Assembly (NCBI GenBank): GCA_045628865.1
Contig: JAZQQB010000071.1
Location: forward strand, 1 to 64,000
Length of the DNA stretch: 64,000 nucleotides
Direction of reading: 5' to 3'
Origin: JAZQQB01 sp045628865
GTDB lineage: Bacteria > Bacillota > Clostridia > Lachnospirales > Lachnospiraceae
Part shown: positions 35,329 through 45,233 of the stretch, in pieces
Layout of the letters: each line of letters starts with the position of its first letter
Position numbering within the stretch: the stretch's first letter is position 1
Notes under the pieces: generated by a model
What the model was told of the DNA's origin: nothing
Databases searched by the model: none
The model's input: only the letters and a program-made list of their open reading frames with translations
Program-made: the position numbers and the translations under genes

Positions 35329-37680
35329 ATGGAGAGAGTAAAGGATTTACCATTAAAGTGGAAGTATATAGGAATTATTGTAGGTGTTTTTCTGAGTTGT
35401 TTATTGTATGTAGGAAAGGATTATCGACATTCAGGAGAAGTAATTTATGAATGGGACAATTTATCTTTAGAACAGGGTGAAATTCGCGAGCAGGGAAATT
35501 ACATTGATGAGACGAATGGAACAGCGTGCGAGTGGATTGTATTAGATAATCTGTCAATCATGAAGGGGTCTTATGATGTAATGATTGATTATGAAACCGA
35601 TACAGATAATAATCGATTTTATTTAACATGGACAGAAAATACATATCAGGCATTGAAAATGGATATATCTACCTTATATCATAATCAAAATAAAGTGAAA
35701 ACATGCGCATGGGTGGATGATTCTCGAGATGACTATCGGTTTGCAGTGGAGTACAAAGGTAGCGGTTCATTGGCCATAAGCCAAATACGTATCGTAAGAA
35801 ATGTAAATCGATCTTTATGGAGAGGATGTGTTGCATTTGGATTGGTTCTTGCAGGATTATTTGTCTATGCACTTAGACGAAGGAATAAAGTAAAGTGCGT
35901 TTATGATGGAGAAGTCATATTTGGTATTTGCGTAATCACTTTTATTGCTTCATTGATTTTTTGTACAGATTATTTGCAGAACTATCATGATTTAAATTAT
36001 CATCTGGTTAGAATTGAGTCGTTAAAGGAACAACTTAGAAGTGGACATCTGTATCCGGAAGTATCTGGTTATTGGTTGAATGGATATGGATACGCAACCA
36101 ATATTATGTATAACGAGATTTTATTATTTCTTCCAGCGGTACTAAGAATTATGGGTTGTACCATTATGACAGCGTATAAGAGCTATGCAGTTTTTATGAA
36201 TGCGTTAACCTGTTTATTCAGCTATCTATGTGTTAAGCATATAACAAAGGATAAGTATATTTCATTGATTGGAAGTGCAATATATACACTGGCTTCCTTT
36301 AGAATATTTGATCTTGCAAGACATGCAGTGGGAGAATATTCTGCAATAACATTTTTGCCTCTAATTATCGGTGGAATCTATATGATTATCACAGCAGAAG
36401 AAAAGAAAGATAGAAGTAAGGGAATTTTCTATGCTGTAGTGGGATATTCTGGCGTGATTGGATCCCATGTGATCACATTAATGTTTGTAGCTGTATTTTC
36501 TATCGTAGCTGCTATGTTGTTGATTAGAAAAGTACTGAGAAAAGAAGTATTTACCGCTCTTGTAAAGATGGTCATATATACTGTGTTGCTAAATATGTAT
36601 TGGTTTATACCATTTTTTGAGTTCTTATTTACAGAGAATATGCAGGTTGGAGGAGGCGGTAAGATTCAGAAATCTTCTATTCAATTGGTAAATTTGTTTT
36701 TGGGATTTGATGGTGCAACAGGTGGAAATTATGATTCGGATTATCCTGTGTCAGTTCGTACAACATGGAATTTAGGATTGAGTATTATTTTGGGTGTTGT
36801 AATATTCTTATTTTTTCTATTTCATAAGAAAAAGGTTCAGGATAAAAAACTTTGGAAATGTAGTGTTGTATGCATGATCACAGGGGGCCTTGCAGCTTGG
36901 ATGGCAACAGTGACATTTCCATTTGATAATTTAATGGATTGGTTTCCGGTATTGATTAAAATATTCGGTTCTATTCAATTCTCGTGGAGACTTCTTTCAA
37001 TCGCAACCGCTTTATTGACATTCGGTACTTGTACCATTTTGCTGGAAATTAAATTGTATCACAGGAAAGAAATGTATCAGGGATTGTTCATTGTAATGTC
37101 GATTTGTGTATTTATTCCCTATTTTTACCAGTTTGGTGCATTACTTCATAATGACAGACCAAGTATAAAGATATACGATGTAGGTGGATTGAATTGTGCA
37201 GAGGTTGTAGGTGGTGAATATTTGATTGAAGGAACAGATATTGATCGGTATCACAAGAACCAATATGATATATCAGATAATGTCGAGTTGATTACTTTTC
37301 AGAAAAATGGAACAGATATTATAATGAATATATCTGAAACAGAATCAAAGGACGGAACGATAGTGGTTCCTTTGATGTATTATAGACATTATGAAGCTAT
37401 TGATTGTAAAAATCATACAGAACTGAAGACATATTGTGGTGATAATAATCGAGTTACGGTTGAGATTCCTAAGGGCTATTCAGGGAAGATTCATGTGAAA
37501 TATCATACACCATGGTATTGGATTTTAGCAGAAATTGTTTCTGTAAGTTGTGTGCTTTTATGGATAATATATAGGGGATATGTTAGAAGATATGAGGGGA
37601 AAAAAAGTAAGAAGTCAATTTATTTGAGTGTACTTGCATTAGTGCTTATGATATTAGCGTGTTCTTTGGTAACACAATGA
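35329..37680 (+). CDS. YfhO/PTPS-related membrane protein, C-terminus probably fused to a paralogue remnant
   Basis: The 783-residue protein has an N-terminal TM and a beta-rich outside domain (~residues 30-165), then about 11 membrane helices. The first core loop has NYHDLNYHLVRIESLKEQL near residue 220, with YPEVSGYWLNGYGYATNIMY after it, and FGSIQFSWRLLSIA near 545, all typical of this membrane family. A second outside domain precedes the last TM and the basic tail YEGKKSKK. The final ~20 residues (SIYLSVLALVLMILACSLVTQ) look like a TM of the decayed neighbour rather than a natural end. GGGGAG precedes the ATG. Confidence 0.8.
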   Translation: MERVKDLPLKWKYIGIIVGVFLSCLLYVGKDYRHSGEVIYEWDNLSLEQGEIREQGNYIDETNGTACEWIVLDNLSIMKGSYDVMIDYETDTDNNRFYLTWTENTYQALKMDISTLYHNQNKVKTCAWVDDSRDDYRFAVEYKGSGSLAISQIRIVRNVNRSLWRGCVAFGLVLAGLFVYALRRRNKVKCVYDGEVIFGICVITFIASLIFCTDYLQNYHDLNYHLVRIESLKEQLRSGHLYPEVSGYWLNGYGYATNIMYNEILLFLPAVLRIMGCTIMTAYKSYAVFMNALTCLFSYLCVKHITKDKYISLIGSAIYTLASFRIFDLARHAVGEYSAITFLPLIIGGIYMIITAEEKKDRSKGIFYAVVGYSGVIGSHVITLMFVAVFSIVAAMLLIRKVLRKEVFTALVKMVIYTVLLNMYWFIPFFEFLFTENMQVGGGGKIQKSSIQLVNLFLGFDGATGGNYDSDYPVSVRTTWNLGLSIILGVVIFLFFLFHKKKVQDKKLWKCSVVCMITGGLAAWMATVTFPFDNLMDWFPVLIKIFGSIQFSWRLLSIATALLTFGTCTILLEIKLYHRKEMYQGLFIVMSICVFIPYFYQFGALLHNDRPSIKIYDVGGLNCAEVVGGEYLIEGTDIDRYHKNQYDISDNVELITFQKNGTDIIMNISETESKDGTIVVPLMYYRHYEAIDCKNHTELKTYCGDNNRVTVEIPKGYSGKIHVKYHTPWYWILAEIVSVSCVLLWIIYRGYVRRYEGKKSKKSIYLSVLALVLMILACSLVTQ

Positions 37681-38020
37681 AAACATTTGGCTCTGTTCAA
37701 CATGCATGGAGAATGATGTCTATTGAAACTGTGTGCCTTACATTTTTAACATGTATTGTAATATTAGTGATTCGTAGAACACATTCTAAAGTATTTTATT
37801 ATATGGTGTATGGAGCAATTCTGACACTTGTGAGAGTTACATTCTTTTTCAGATTGCCGTCCGTTACAGTGCTAGATCAGGATATCAGGTATATGAAAAA
37901 GGCACTGGACAGTTATGGGTGGAAGAAGATAATGAAACCAATGATACAGGACATGTAACAGTACCACTATTGGCATACAAGGGATATGTTGCAAAGGAAG
38001 ATAATTTTGAAGGGAAATAA
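37659..38020 (+). pseudogene. Remnant of a second YfhO/PTPS-related membrane protein
   Basis: Frame 37659-37958 gives FGSVQHAWRMMSIETVCLTF, the counterpart of FGSIQFSWRLLSIATALLTF in the intact upstream gene, then a TM pair and FRLPSVTVLDQDIRYMK. At a short A run near 37893-37897 the frame must shift to continue as GTGQLWVEEDNETNDTGHV, then TVPLLAYKGYVAKEDNFEGK, a match in kind to the outside domain of the intact gene (TIVVPLMYYRHYEAIDCK). The stop at 38018-38020 overlaps the next ATG. The 5' two-thirds and the last TM are gone. It is a deletion and frameshift product, and it fills the 339 bp gap. Confidence 0.8.
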
Positions 38021-39609
38021 TGGGAATGAAGAATAAGAAAAAGATCATGAATATTATTTTAGGTATAGTTATTGTGATGATATTTATATGGTTTCATTTA
38101 TGGAAGCTTGCATCAACCTTGACTGTATGGAACGTTGATGAATTAGGCATGGGATATGATGCATTGTGCTTAAAAGAGTATGGAACAGATCGGTTTTCGA
38201 ATTCTTATCCTTTATATTTAACCAATTATGGTGGTGGACAGAGTGTGTTATATGCTTATATTTGTTCCTTAGTATTACATTTTGTGAAGTTTAGTAAGTT
38301 AGCAATCAGATTGCCGGGATTTATTGGTGTATGTGTTTCTGCATGCTTTTCTTATCTTTGTATGACAAGAATGAAGGAGTATGCTAAAGCGAAGGCCATA
38401 ATCGTATTAGGCTTGACAGCAATTACACCAGTTTATGTAATGTTGTTTCGCGTTGGAATGGATTGCAATTTAATGCTTGCTGTTATTCCGGTGTTCTTTT
38501 TCTTCTTATCAAAGGCGATAGAAGAGGAAAAAATGGTAGATTATGTTCTTGCAGGTCTATTTGCAGGAGTCGTGTTATATACCTATGCTATGTCATATGT
38601 GATTATGGTAGTATTCCTAGTGATGATGTTTCTGTACCTGTTGTGGGTTAAAAAGATTAATTGGAAGAATATGTTGGCTTTTGTTATCCCTTTAGTGTTA
38701 TTGGCATTTCCCTTGATCTGGATTCAATTGATCAATATGTTTGATCTTTCAGAAAAGCATTTGGGACCGTTTACATTAACAAAGCTTTCATCTTATCGAG
38801 CGAGTGAAATAAGTTTTCGAAATATTAAACCTTATACCATTAAACTATGCATACAGTCTATGCTATATACGGATTTTAATCCATATAATTCTGTGGCTGA
38901 GTATGGTGTATTGTATTTTGTTTCTATCCCATTTTTTATGATTGGTTTTATTTGCTGTTTATGGAAATCGTTAAAGGCAATTAAGAAGAGAGAATGGGAG
39001 TTACGTGTTGTATTTACATCATGGTTTATATTACTCTTTACCATAAACTGTATGCTATATACCAATGTGAATAGAATGAATGCTATTTATGTTTCAGAGA
39101 TTGTATTTGTTGCAGAAGGTATAGTAGCTGTAGTATGCTTGTTTCAGAAAAAGAAGCTACAGATTTTGGTTGCATCTGTAATAGCAATTTTATACTTCAT
39201 TTCTGGCGGTTTGTTTGTAAAATTCTATTTTGGTTCGGAATATAGGGACAAGTATGAACCAATGGAATACTGTGCCTATGATTTAGATAAAGCGTTGGAA
39301 ACAGCAGAAGAGAAGCTTGTAAATAAAGAGAATTCAACTTTGTATATTGGGGATATTCTTGAGTGTTATATGTATTATGTGGAGTCGAAAGGCTTTTCGC
39401 CAGAGGAATTTTTCAAAAATCAAAATGGTGATGACCGAACAGACTATAATGCTGTATTCCAAAATGTTAGATTCAGTTTGCCGGAGGAAATCGATGTCAA
39501 CGGAGTTTATATTGTTGATAAAAAGAGTTCTTCCTATGTAGAGCAATTGCAGAATATGGGCTTTACAGTAATAGATGTTGAATATTATGATGTATGTTAT
39601 ACAGAATAA
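38020..39609 (+). CDS. ArnT/PMT-like membrane glycosyltransferase (GT-C)
   Basis: The 529-residue protein has about 11 membrane helices and the layout of PMT_2/ArnT enzymes: TM1, then WNVDELGMGYDALCLKEYG near residue 36 with the acidic residues of the GT-C site, then YLTNYGGGQSVLYAYICSLV, the usual amphipathic loop into TM2. The last ~110 residues are an outside domain. Such enzymes move a sugar from a polyprenyl-phosphate carrier to an acceptor outside the membrane. GAAGGG lies 5 bp before ATG 38020 and 11 bp before ATG 38026; either may be used. The start overlaps the stop of the preceding remnant. Confidence 0.82.
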   Translation: MGMKNKKKIMNIILGIVIVMIFIWFHLWKLASTLTVWNVDELGMGYDALCLKEYGTDRFSNSYPLYLTNYGGGQSVLYAYICSLVLHFVKFSKLAIRLPGFIGVCVSACFSYLCMTRMKEYAKAKAIIVLGLTAITPVYVMLFRVGMDCNLMLAVIPVFFFFLSKAIEEEKMVDYVLAGLFAGVVLYTYAMSYVIMVVFLVMMFLYLLWVKKINWKNMLAFVIPLVLLAFPLIWIQLINMFDLSEKHLGPFTLTKLSSYRASEISFRNIKPYTIKLCIQSMLYTDFNPYNSVAEYGVLYFVSIPFFMIGFICCLWKSLKAIKKREWELRVVFTSWFILLFTINCMLYTNVNRMNAIYVSEIVFVAEGIVAVVCLFQKKKLQILVASVIAILYFISGGLFVKFYFGSEYRDKYEPMEYCAYDLDKALETAEEKLVNKENSTLYIGDILECYMYYVESKGFSPEEFFKNQNGDDRTDYNAVFQNVRFSLPEEIDVNGVYIVDKKSSSYVEQLQNMGFTVIDVEYYDVCYTE

Positions 39610-39624
39610 GATAGATAAGTGAGT

Positions 39625-40632
39625 ATGCATATGGAATTAAAGCAAAGGATTAACTGGATAGATTATACCAAAGGGCTGGGAATATTATGCATTATGATGG
39701 CACATGTGTTTCAGTATTTTAAACCAATGGGCCATATCAATGCATATCTTTGTAGTTTTCATGTTCCTGTCTTTTTTGTGATTGCAGGGTGTATGGATGG
39801 ATTGTTTCGGGAGAAGAGAATGGATGTCAGAAGACGAAGCTTTCAATTGCTTATCCCATATATTTGTTTTTCCTGCATCAATTCTATCGTGAAATTTGCT
39901 GTATTAGCATTACAGGGAACGATTACGTCTGAAGTGCTAAGGAAAGAAGCAATAGAATTTCTTTTTACTGGAAATGGAACAGTATGGTTTCTTCCAACCA
40001 TTTGGTTGTTGAATATTCTTACCAACCAAATAAAAAGAATGAAGATATCGGTGTGGGCGATTTTGGGTATTTCAATTACTTTATTGGCAGTGGTTTACTA
40101 TTGGAATTTTTCTGTTCCAATTATTTCTGTATTGGTGCTAAGAATGATGGGGGCTTTGGGCTATTGGGGAATTGGATATGCATATGTAGTGATTTTTGAT
40201 ATAAAGAAGTATATGGTGGGGAAGACTTTATGCATGCTGTTAGCTGGAACGATCCTATTTATTCTTTCAGAGATGAAAATTGATTTCTTTTCTGGAGTAT
40301 TCTATAATGGATTGGTTGCGATTCCAGTTAGTGTATGTTTATCCTTGGGATATATCTCTGCAATGATATTGAGTGATGGAAATGAGAAACTTGGAAAGCT
40401 ACTAACTGGATTGTTATATCTAGGAAGAAATTCTATAACAATCATGTTGGTTCATCCATTGTTATTACAGTGTATTATGTATCCTTTAGGGAGAATGATG
40501 GGAAAACTTATGGGAATAACAGGGGTTGCAATGGCAATGCTAGTATATATCGTACTGGTATTATTAGAACTTCCATTTATTCGGTTCTTTAATAGGAAGT
40601 GTTCGTTTATGATAGGAAAAAGGGGAATATAA
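39625..40632 (+). CDS. Acyltransferase-3 family membrane protein
   Basis: The ~335-residue protein has about 10 helices. It begins INWIDYTKGLGILCIMMAHV, followed by CSFHVPVFFVIAGCM, the classic acyltransferase-3 opening with the R/K-x10-H arrangement around TM1. KRMDVRRRSFQLLIPYICFS is the basic loop before TM3. It probably O-acetylates a surface sugar. The start is uncertain among GTG 39619, ATG 39625 and ATG 39631; no strong ribosome site favours one. It is 4 bp from the next gene. Confidence 0.87.
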   Translation: MHMELKQRINWIDYTKGLGILCIMMAHVFQYFKPMGHINAYLCSFHVPVFFVIAGCMDGLFREKRMDVRRRSFQLLIPYICFSCINSIVKFAVLALQGTITSEVLRKEAIEFLFTGNGTVWFLPTIWLLNILTNQIKRMKISVWAILGISITLLAVVYYWNFSVPIISVLVLRMMGALGYWGIGYAYVVIFDIKKYMVGKTLCMLLAGTILFILSEMKIDFFSGVFYNGLVAIPVSVCLSLGYISAMILSDGNEKLGKLLTGLLYLGRNSITIMLVHPLLLQCIMYPLGRMMGKLMGITGVAMAMLVYIVLVLLELPFIRFFNRKCSFMIGKRGI

Positions 40633-40636
40633 GTAT

Positions 40637-41608
40637 ATGTGTAAAAGTGTATTATACTTAAATAGAAATTATTTTTCATATAATCATGATATTGCAAGGC
40701 AGTTAGTCATGGATGGATATGATGTATTTAATATGGAATTTGATCCTAAAAATATCAATATGTTTCAGAGAAAATATTATGCGAAGAAGAAAATCAATTA
40801 TCATAAATATATGTTTACAAAATATTGTGAGGATGAAGTTTTACCAATCGCAAGAGAGAATAATATAGATGTAATTATCATGGCATTTCTAACCTTTACA
40901 AGAGAGCAGATGCTTACGTTAAAGAAAGTATGTCCTAATGCCAAAATCATTTTTTTGATGTTTGATGATATGACCTGGTATGAGGAAAGATATCAAGAAG
41001 GATTTGACCTGTTTGATGAAGTGGTAACATATAGTCCTTATGATGCAGAAAAGTATGGGTTTCACTATAATCCTAATTTTTATGGATTTGAAGAACAGAA
41101 AGAGAAGAAATATGACTGGACCTTTATAGGAACAGCACCAGAACAAAGAAAAGTAACACTTAATAAGATATTAAAGAACAATCCATATGAGAATAAATAC
41201 CTTTATATATTTAAGGGAAATGGTGGACTGAGGGATCGAGTGGTGAATGCCATAAAACCGAAAAGGGGACTAGATCGATATGGCTATTATAAAGAAATGA
41301 GCAGAGAAAAGACGCTGGATATTTTTGCACAGAGTAGGTGTATCCTTGATTTGCAGCATCCATGGCAGGTAGGTTTGTCAATGAGACCATTTCATGCAAT
41401 TCGTTTGCATAGTAAACTGATAACAACCAATAAGGATATTGTAAATTATGATTTTTACAATAAGAATAATATATGGATAATGGATCTAGAGAATCCAGAA
41501 TTGCCAGATCAGAAATTTATATATGGAGAATATGAAGAACTACCAGATGAAGTATATGAGTTCTATAGTATTAAGAGCTGGTGCAAAAGATTAGAATTAC
41601 TATTTTAG
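40637..41608 (+). CDS. CgeB-like putative GT-B glycosyltransferase
   Basis: The 323-residue soluble protein has two Rossmann-like halves. The first includes ENNIDVIIMAFLTF and VCPNAKIIFLMFDDMTWYE; the second begins YDWTFIGTAPEQRKVTL and contains CILDLQHPWQVGLSMRPFHA near residue 240, then a GT-B-like LHSKLITTNKDI end. The FIGT...QVGLSMRPFH pattern resembles CgeB/LPS glycosyltransferase-like proteins, which are probable but uncharacterised transferases. It is placed 4 bp after the acyltransferase and 17 bp before the KpsC-like gene, so a role in the nonulosonate-containing glycan is plausible. Confidence 0.72.
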   Translation: MCKSVLYLNRNYFSYNHDIARQLVMDGYDVFNMEFDPKNINMFQRKYYAKKKINYHKYMFTKYCEDEVLPIARENNIDVIIMAFLTFTREQMLTLKKVCPNAKIIFLMFDDMTWYEERYQEGFDLFDEVVTYSPYDAEKYGFHYNPNFYGFEEQKEKKYDWTFIGTAPEQRKVTLNKILKNNPYENKYLYIFKGNGGLRDRVVNAIKPKRGLDRYGYYKEMSREKTLDIFAQSRCILDLQHPWQVGLSMRPFHAIRLHSKLITTNKDIVNYDFYNKNNIWIMDLENPELPDQKFIYGEYEELPDEVYEFYSIKSWCKRLELLF

Positions 41609-41625
41609 AAATAATGAGGAAAAAA

Positions 41626-43260
41626 ATGTCATTAATAGAGAAATTGAAAGCAAAGTGCTATAAAGAGTTTGATGTTGAAAAAGATGTACTTGATACATTT
41701 GTTAAGACCAATGCGAAATATTGGGATGTTGATCTTGAAAAATCAAAAGCAGATTTCGATTTAACAGATGGACAGGATGGATATATCTGGCTTGGACTTT
41801 TCATGGTAGAAAAATGGGTTAGTTGGATGCAGCCTAAGTTTGTATATGCTCAGGCTTTATCAAAAAAATACAATTTGAAACCGATTGTATTAGATTGGGA
41901 AGAGAATGATGAATTAAGAGAATTGTATGCTTCCTATGGTATGCCCTTGATTTGTGTGAAGAAGAGAATGTACAAGAATGTATCGGGTATGCTATATGGT
42001 ATGTGCAGAGCAATTGGAGCATTCTTAACCTGTGGGACAGGAAAGAAGATTGCATCTCTTCGTTATAAAGGTCGAAAGGTAGGTAATTATATTTATGATA
42101 CTATCATTCGTACAAAGGACCATGTATTTACTTTAGAAAAGGGAAGATCTACTCTTTGTTTTCGAAAGATATTTGTTACCTTTTGGTTTTTAAATACCTT
42201 GGAAAAGATTGCAGATGAATATCAGCCTAAGATGTATCTTTATGATGATATCGTCTATGATGAAGGTATGATCATTCAGATGATGCATAGAAGACATGCA
42301 CGTGTTATGAAGCTTGGATTAACCATCTTCCACAGAGAGATTCCATATTCAGATACACCACAGTATTGGCCAGACATTTTTAATCAAGCAATCAAGCATG
42401 ATTTTGCAAACATGAGTGATGAGGAAAAGCAGAAATATTTAGATAGAGCCAATGCTGAATTGGAAGAGCGATTTAAGGGTAAGAATGGTGGTACTTGTGA
42501 AGGAGAGCTTGCTTTTAGAAACAAACAGGAATGTACTCCAGAGGAATTGAAAAAGATTATGGGACTTGATCCAAACAAAAAGAACATTGCAATCTTTTCC
42601 CATTGTTTCTCAGAAAACCCGCATAAATGTAGTACACAGGTCTATGAAGATAGTTATAGCTGGTTGAGGGATACCTTAAAGGTAATTCAGGGTATCGATA
42701 ATGTAAACTGGATTGTAAAGAGTCATCCAGTCGCTGCTGCGAAATATGGAGAGGAGGGTGTTGTAGATGGTTTATATGAACAGTATAAGGCCCCACACAT
42801 TTTCCTTTACCCGAATGAATACAATAGCAATCTGATCAGAGGAATTGCTGATGCAATTGTGACTGTATATGGTACTGCTGGATTTGAATATAGCTGTTTG
42901 GGAATACCAACTGTGCATACAGGTAGTGCTACCTATACAGGTTTTGGATTCACCACTTTCACAGATACTTATGATAAATACGTGGAACAATTACATCATA
43001 TGGATCAGGTTAAGCCTCTTACTGAAGAACAGAAGGATATGGCTAAGCTTGTATTTGTATATCATAATGTTTTGCGTGATGGTGTATATGATGAGTTTGA
43101 TAAGAAGATGCAGTTTCATAATCAGGATTGCTTTAGAGCATACTGTGATAAGGAAAAGATGACAAAGCCAAATGGAGAAGCATTGCAGGAAATTATGGCT
43201 TACATGAAAGATAATGAAATGACAGAGTCTATTTATTATCGTTTGGGAATGGGAGACTAG
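41626..43260 (+). CDS. KpsC/capsule-synthesis-like putative glycosyltransferase
   Basis: The 544-residue soluble protein has a C-terminal half with the look of KpsC-type capsule enzymes: KKNIAIFSHCFSENPHK near residue 318, NWIVKSHPVAA near 360, and ADAIVTVYGTAGFEYSCLG then IPTVHTGSATYTGFGFTTF near 410-440. In KpsC/WcbO relatives this region binds CMP-Kdo; here CMP-nonulosonate made by the nearby neuBCA genes is an attractive donor (inference). The start is ATG 41626 with AGGA 7-10 bp upstream; an earlier in-frame start at 41581 would overlap the previous gene. Confidence 0.68.
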   Translation: MSLIEKLKAKCYKEFDVEKDVLDTFVKTNAKYWDVDLEKSKADFDLTDGQDGYIWLGLFMVEKWVSWMQPKFVYAQALSKKYNLKPIVLDWEENDELRELYASYGMPLICVKKRMYKNVSGMLYGMCRAIGAFLTCGTGKKIASLRYKGRKVGNYIYDTIIRTKDHVFTLEKGRSTLCFRKIFVTFWFLNTLEKIADEYQPKMYLYDDIVYDEGMIIQMMHRRHARVMKLGLTIFHREIPYSDTPQYWPDIFNQAIKHDFANMSDEEKQKYLDRANAELEERFKGKNGGTCEGELAFRNKQECTPEELKKIMGLDPNKKNIAIFSHCFSENPHKCSTQVYEDSYSWLRDTLKVIQGIDNVNWIVKSHPVAAAKYGEEGVVDGLYEQYKAPHIFLYPNEYNSNLIRGIADAIVTVYGTAGFEYSCLGIPTVHTGSATYTGFGFTTFTDTYDKYVEQLHHMDQVKPLTEEQKDMAKLVFVYHNVLRDGVYDEFDKKMQFHNQDCFRAYCDKEKMTKPNGEALQEIMAYMKDNEMTESIYYRLGMGD

Positions 43261-43264
43261 GAAA

Positions 43265-44356
43265 ATGAGAGATATTTTACCAGAGTTAAATGGAAAAGAT
43301 TATATAGATAGAGTGTATGAAATGTATGATGTACATTTTTGTAAGAAAGAGGAAGTAGATGAGTTGATCCAGTTTCTTGATGAACACTGGAAACCGAAGC
43401 ATATTTTTGTATTATCTAGAGAGTTATTTGATTGGCAGCATTACAATAAAGTGGAAGAAAGATATAATTATGTGGTTGCTAAAAGCAGAGAAACTGGAGA
43501 AATCCATTCCGCACTTGGCTTTATCCCTACATCTCAGTTTGATCCAGAAATCAAGGATGTTGAAATCTGGCCTTGTATCTGGAAATCCAGAGATGATATT
43601 CAAGTAAAGGGATTGGGTGTAACCTGTTACCATTATTTGAAGACTAATTATCCAGTGCAGACCATTTCAATTCTGGGTATCACACCAGTGGCACTTAGCA
43701 TTTATAAGCATTGGAACTTTACAACTGGAAAAATAAGTCATTTTTACATGTTAAATGCCCAGAAAAAAGAATTTAAATTAATTGAAGGGCAGTCCATGAA
43801 AGATTTTGGTACTTATGAAACACCGAATTCTACAATTGAAATTAAGAATTGTTCATCTCGTGAGTATCAGAATTTACCAGATGAATTATTTGATGGAATC
43901 AGCAAGTTTAAATCAAAGAAATATTATGAGAATAGATTTTTTAATCATCCCATCTATCAATATGAGGTGTTACAGTTTATCGAGGATGATAAAGTTAAAT
44001 TATTACTATTTGTTCGTGAGAATTTAGCAGAAGGTACAAAGTGCCTTCGCGTTGTTGATGTAGTAGGTGATTTTTCTATATTAGAAAAAGCCAAAAGTGC
44101 ATTACAGGATTTATTGGTAAGTAGAGAAGAGGAATATATTGACTGGGTTGAAGTAGGTCTTGATGAAGAAGCTATGAAAAAAGGTGGCTTTTTAAATAAA
44201 GCCGATAGTGATATCGTGATTCCAAACTATTTTGAACCATTCAAACTTAAAAATGTCGATCTTGACTATGCTTATAAGACAGTTCTTGATGAAACTGATA
44301 TGAGATTTTCTAAAGCAGATGCGGATCAGGACAGACCAAATAGTCTTCCACAGTAA
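43265..44356 (+). CDS. GNAT-like acyltransferase of nonulosonate cluster
   Basis: The 363-residue protein has a GNAT-type N-terminal half: YNYVVAKSRETGEIHSALGF, then IQVKGLGVTCYHYLKTNYP near residue 115, where the Q-x-x-G-x-G stretch is the acetyl-CoA pyrophosphate loop, and ALSIYKHWNF, the usual end of the fold. The second ~190 residues may be a second, degenerate GNAT-like domain. It follows the KpsC-like gene by 4 bp and lies in the block leading to neuB, so N-acylation of a sialic- or legionaminic-type sugar is likely, but substrate and donor are unproven. Confidence 0.7.
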   Translation: MRDILPELNGKDYIDRVYEMYDVHFCKKEEVDELIQFLDEHWKPKHIFVLSRELFDWQHYNKVEERYNYVVAKSRETGEIHSALGFIPTSQFDPEIKDVEIWPCIWKSRDDIQVKGLGVTCYHYLKTNYPVQTISILGITPVALSIYKHWNFTTGKISHFYMLNAQKKEFKLIEGQSMKDFGTYETPNSTIEIKNCSSREYQNLPDELFDGISKFKSKKYYENRFFNHPIYQYEVLQFIEDDKVKLLLFVRENLAEGTKCLRVVDVVGDFSILEKAKSALQDLLVSREEEYIDWVEVGLDEEAMKKGGFLNKADSDIVIPNYFEPFKLKNVDLDYAYKTVLDETDMRFSKADADQDRPNSLPQ

Positions 44357-44380
44357 AATTGTAGAAAGGTCAATTTCAAT

Positions 44381-45193
44381 ATGATATATTTTGAAACTTG
44401 GGCTGGTTTATGTAATCGCCTTAGAGGAATGTCATCAGCATATGGGTTTGCCAAAGAAATTGGCATTCCGTTAACAGTAATCTGGGAGAATCTTGATATA
44501 TGTAATTGTAGTTTTGATGATTACTTTGAACTTGATGTGGATCAAACAATTCCTGTTAAAGTATGTAATTTCAATATGATGGGAACAAGTCTTTTTCATA
44601 AAGCCCTGCATTTTCTATACAATAGGAAGATTGCATCAATGAAAAAGAAAAGTGTCATAATATCTCAAGATGAACTGATGAAGATGGATTTAGAAGAATT
44701 AAAGAAATTGGCTTTAAAGAAGGATGTTTATATCAGGTCATATTATTACTGGTATGAGTGGGATAATCCTTATTCCATTTTTAAAATCAAACCATGTATT
44801 GAGAATAAAGTGAATCAATTAATGGAACGATGTGGAAAAGATGCAGTTGGAGTTCATATTAGAAGAACTGATCATGATATATGTATTTCTGAATCCCCAA
44901 CAGAAGTTTTTATAAATGAGATGAGGAAAGAACCAGATGAAGTGTGTTTTTTTGTAGCTACAGATGAATTGACAGAACGTGAAAAGCTGATCCGGGAATT
45001 TGGGAAAGAACGTATTATTTTCAATGAAGATGCCGAATTGAGTCGAGCTAGTGAAAAAGGTATGGAAGATGCAGTGGTTGATTTATATGCACTTTCTAGA
45101 ACTAACAAAATTTTGGGGTCTTCTACAAGTTCATTTACGGAAATGGCGGCTAAAATATCAGAAATTCCACTTCTATATTGTATGAAAGAGTAG
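44381..45193 (+). CDS. Fucosyltransferase-superfamily (GT11/O-FucT-like) glycosyltransferase
   Basis: The 270-residue protein begins YFETWAGLCNRLRGMSSAYG, the GxxNRL opening of the GDP-fucose-dependent superfamily, and near residue 158 has VGVHIRRTDHD, the HxRRxD motif in which the second arginine binds the nucleotide sugar. The tail SRTNKILGSSTSSFTEMAA is the third family motif. It should transfer a sugar, possibly fucose, in the cytoplasm. AAAGGT precedes the ATG. It is the last gene before the terminator at 45234, so it probably ends the upstream transcript. Confidence 0.82.
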   Translation: MIYFETWAGLCNRLRGMSSAYGFAKEIGIPLTVIWENLDICNCSFDDYFELDVDQTIPVKVCNFNMMGTSLFHKALHFLYNRKIASMKKKSVIISQDELMKMDLEELKKLALKKDVYIRSYYYWYEWDNPYSIFKIKPCIENKVNQLMERCGKDAVGVHIRRTDHDICISESPTEVFINEMRKEPDEVCFFVATDELTEREKLIREFGKERIIFNEDAELSRASEKGMEDAVVDLYALSRTNKILGSSTSSFTEMAAKISEIPLLYCMKE

Positions 45194-45202
45194 GATAATT
45201 AT

Positions 45203-45231
45203 TTGAAATAGCACAGATACTGTGATACAAT
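45203..45231 (+). promoter_or_regulatory. Promoter for the neuB operon (extended -10)
   Basis: TTGAAA (45203-45208), a 17 bp spacer and TACAAT (45226-45231), with TG at 45223-45224 making an extended -10, form the best sigma-A-type promoter in the window. Transcription would start near 45238, inside the left arm of the terminator hairpin that follows. There is no other room for a promoter between the terminator's T run and neuB at 45301. Confidence 0.68.
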
Positions 45232-45233
45232 AC

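Noticed and set aside
42869..43162. 97-codon + strand frame inside the KpsC-like gene
   Set aside because: It is out of frame with a conserved protein and has no ribosome site or plausible domain.
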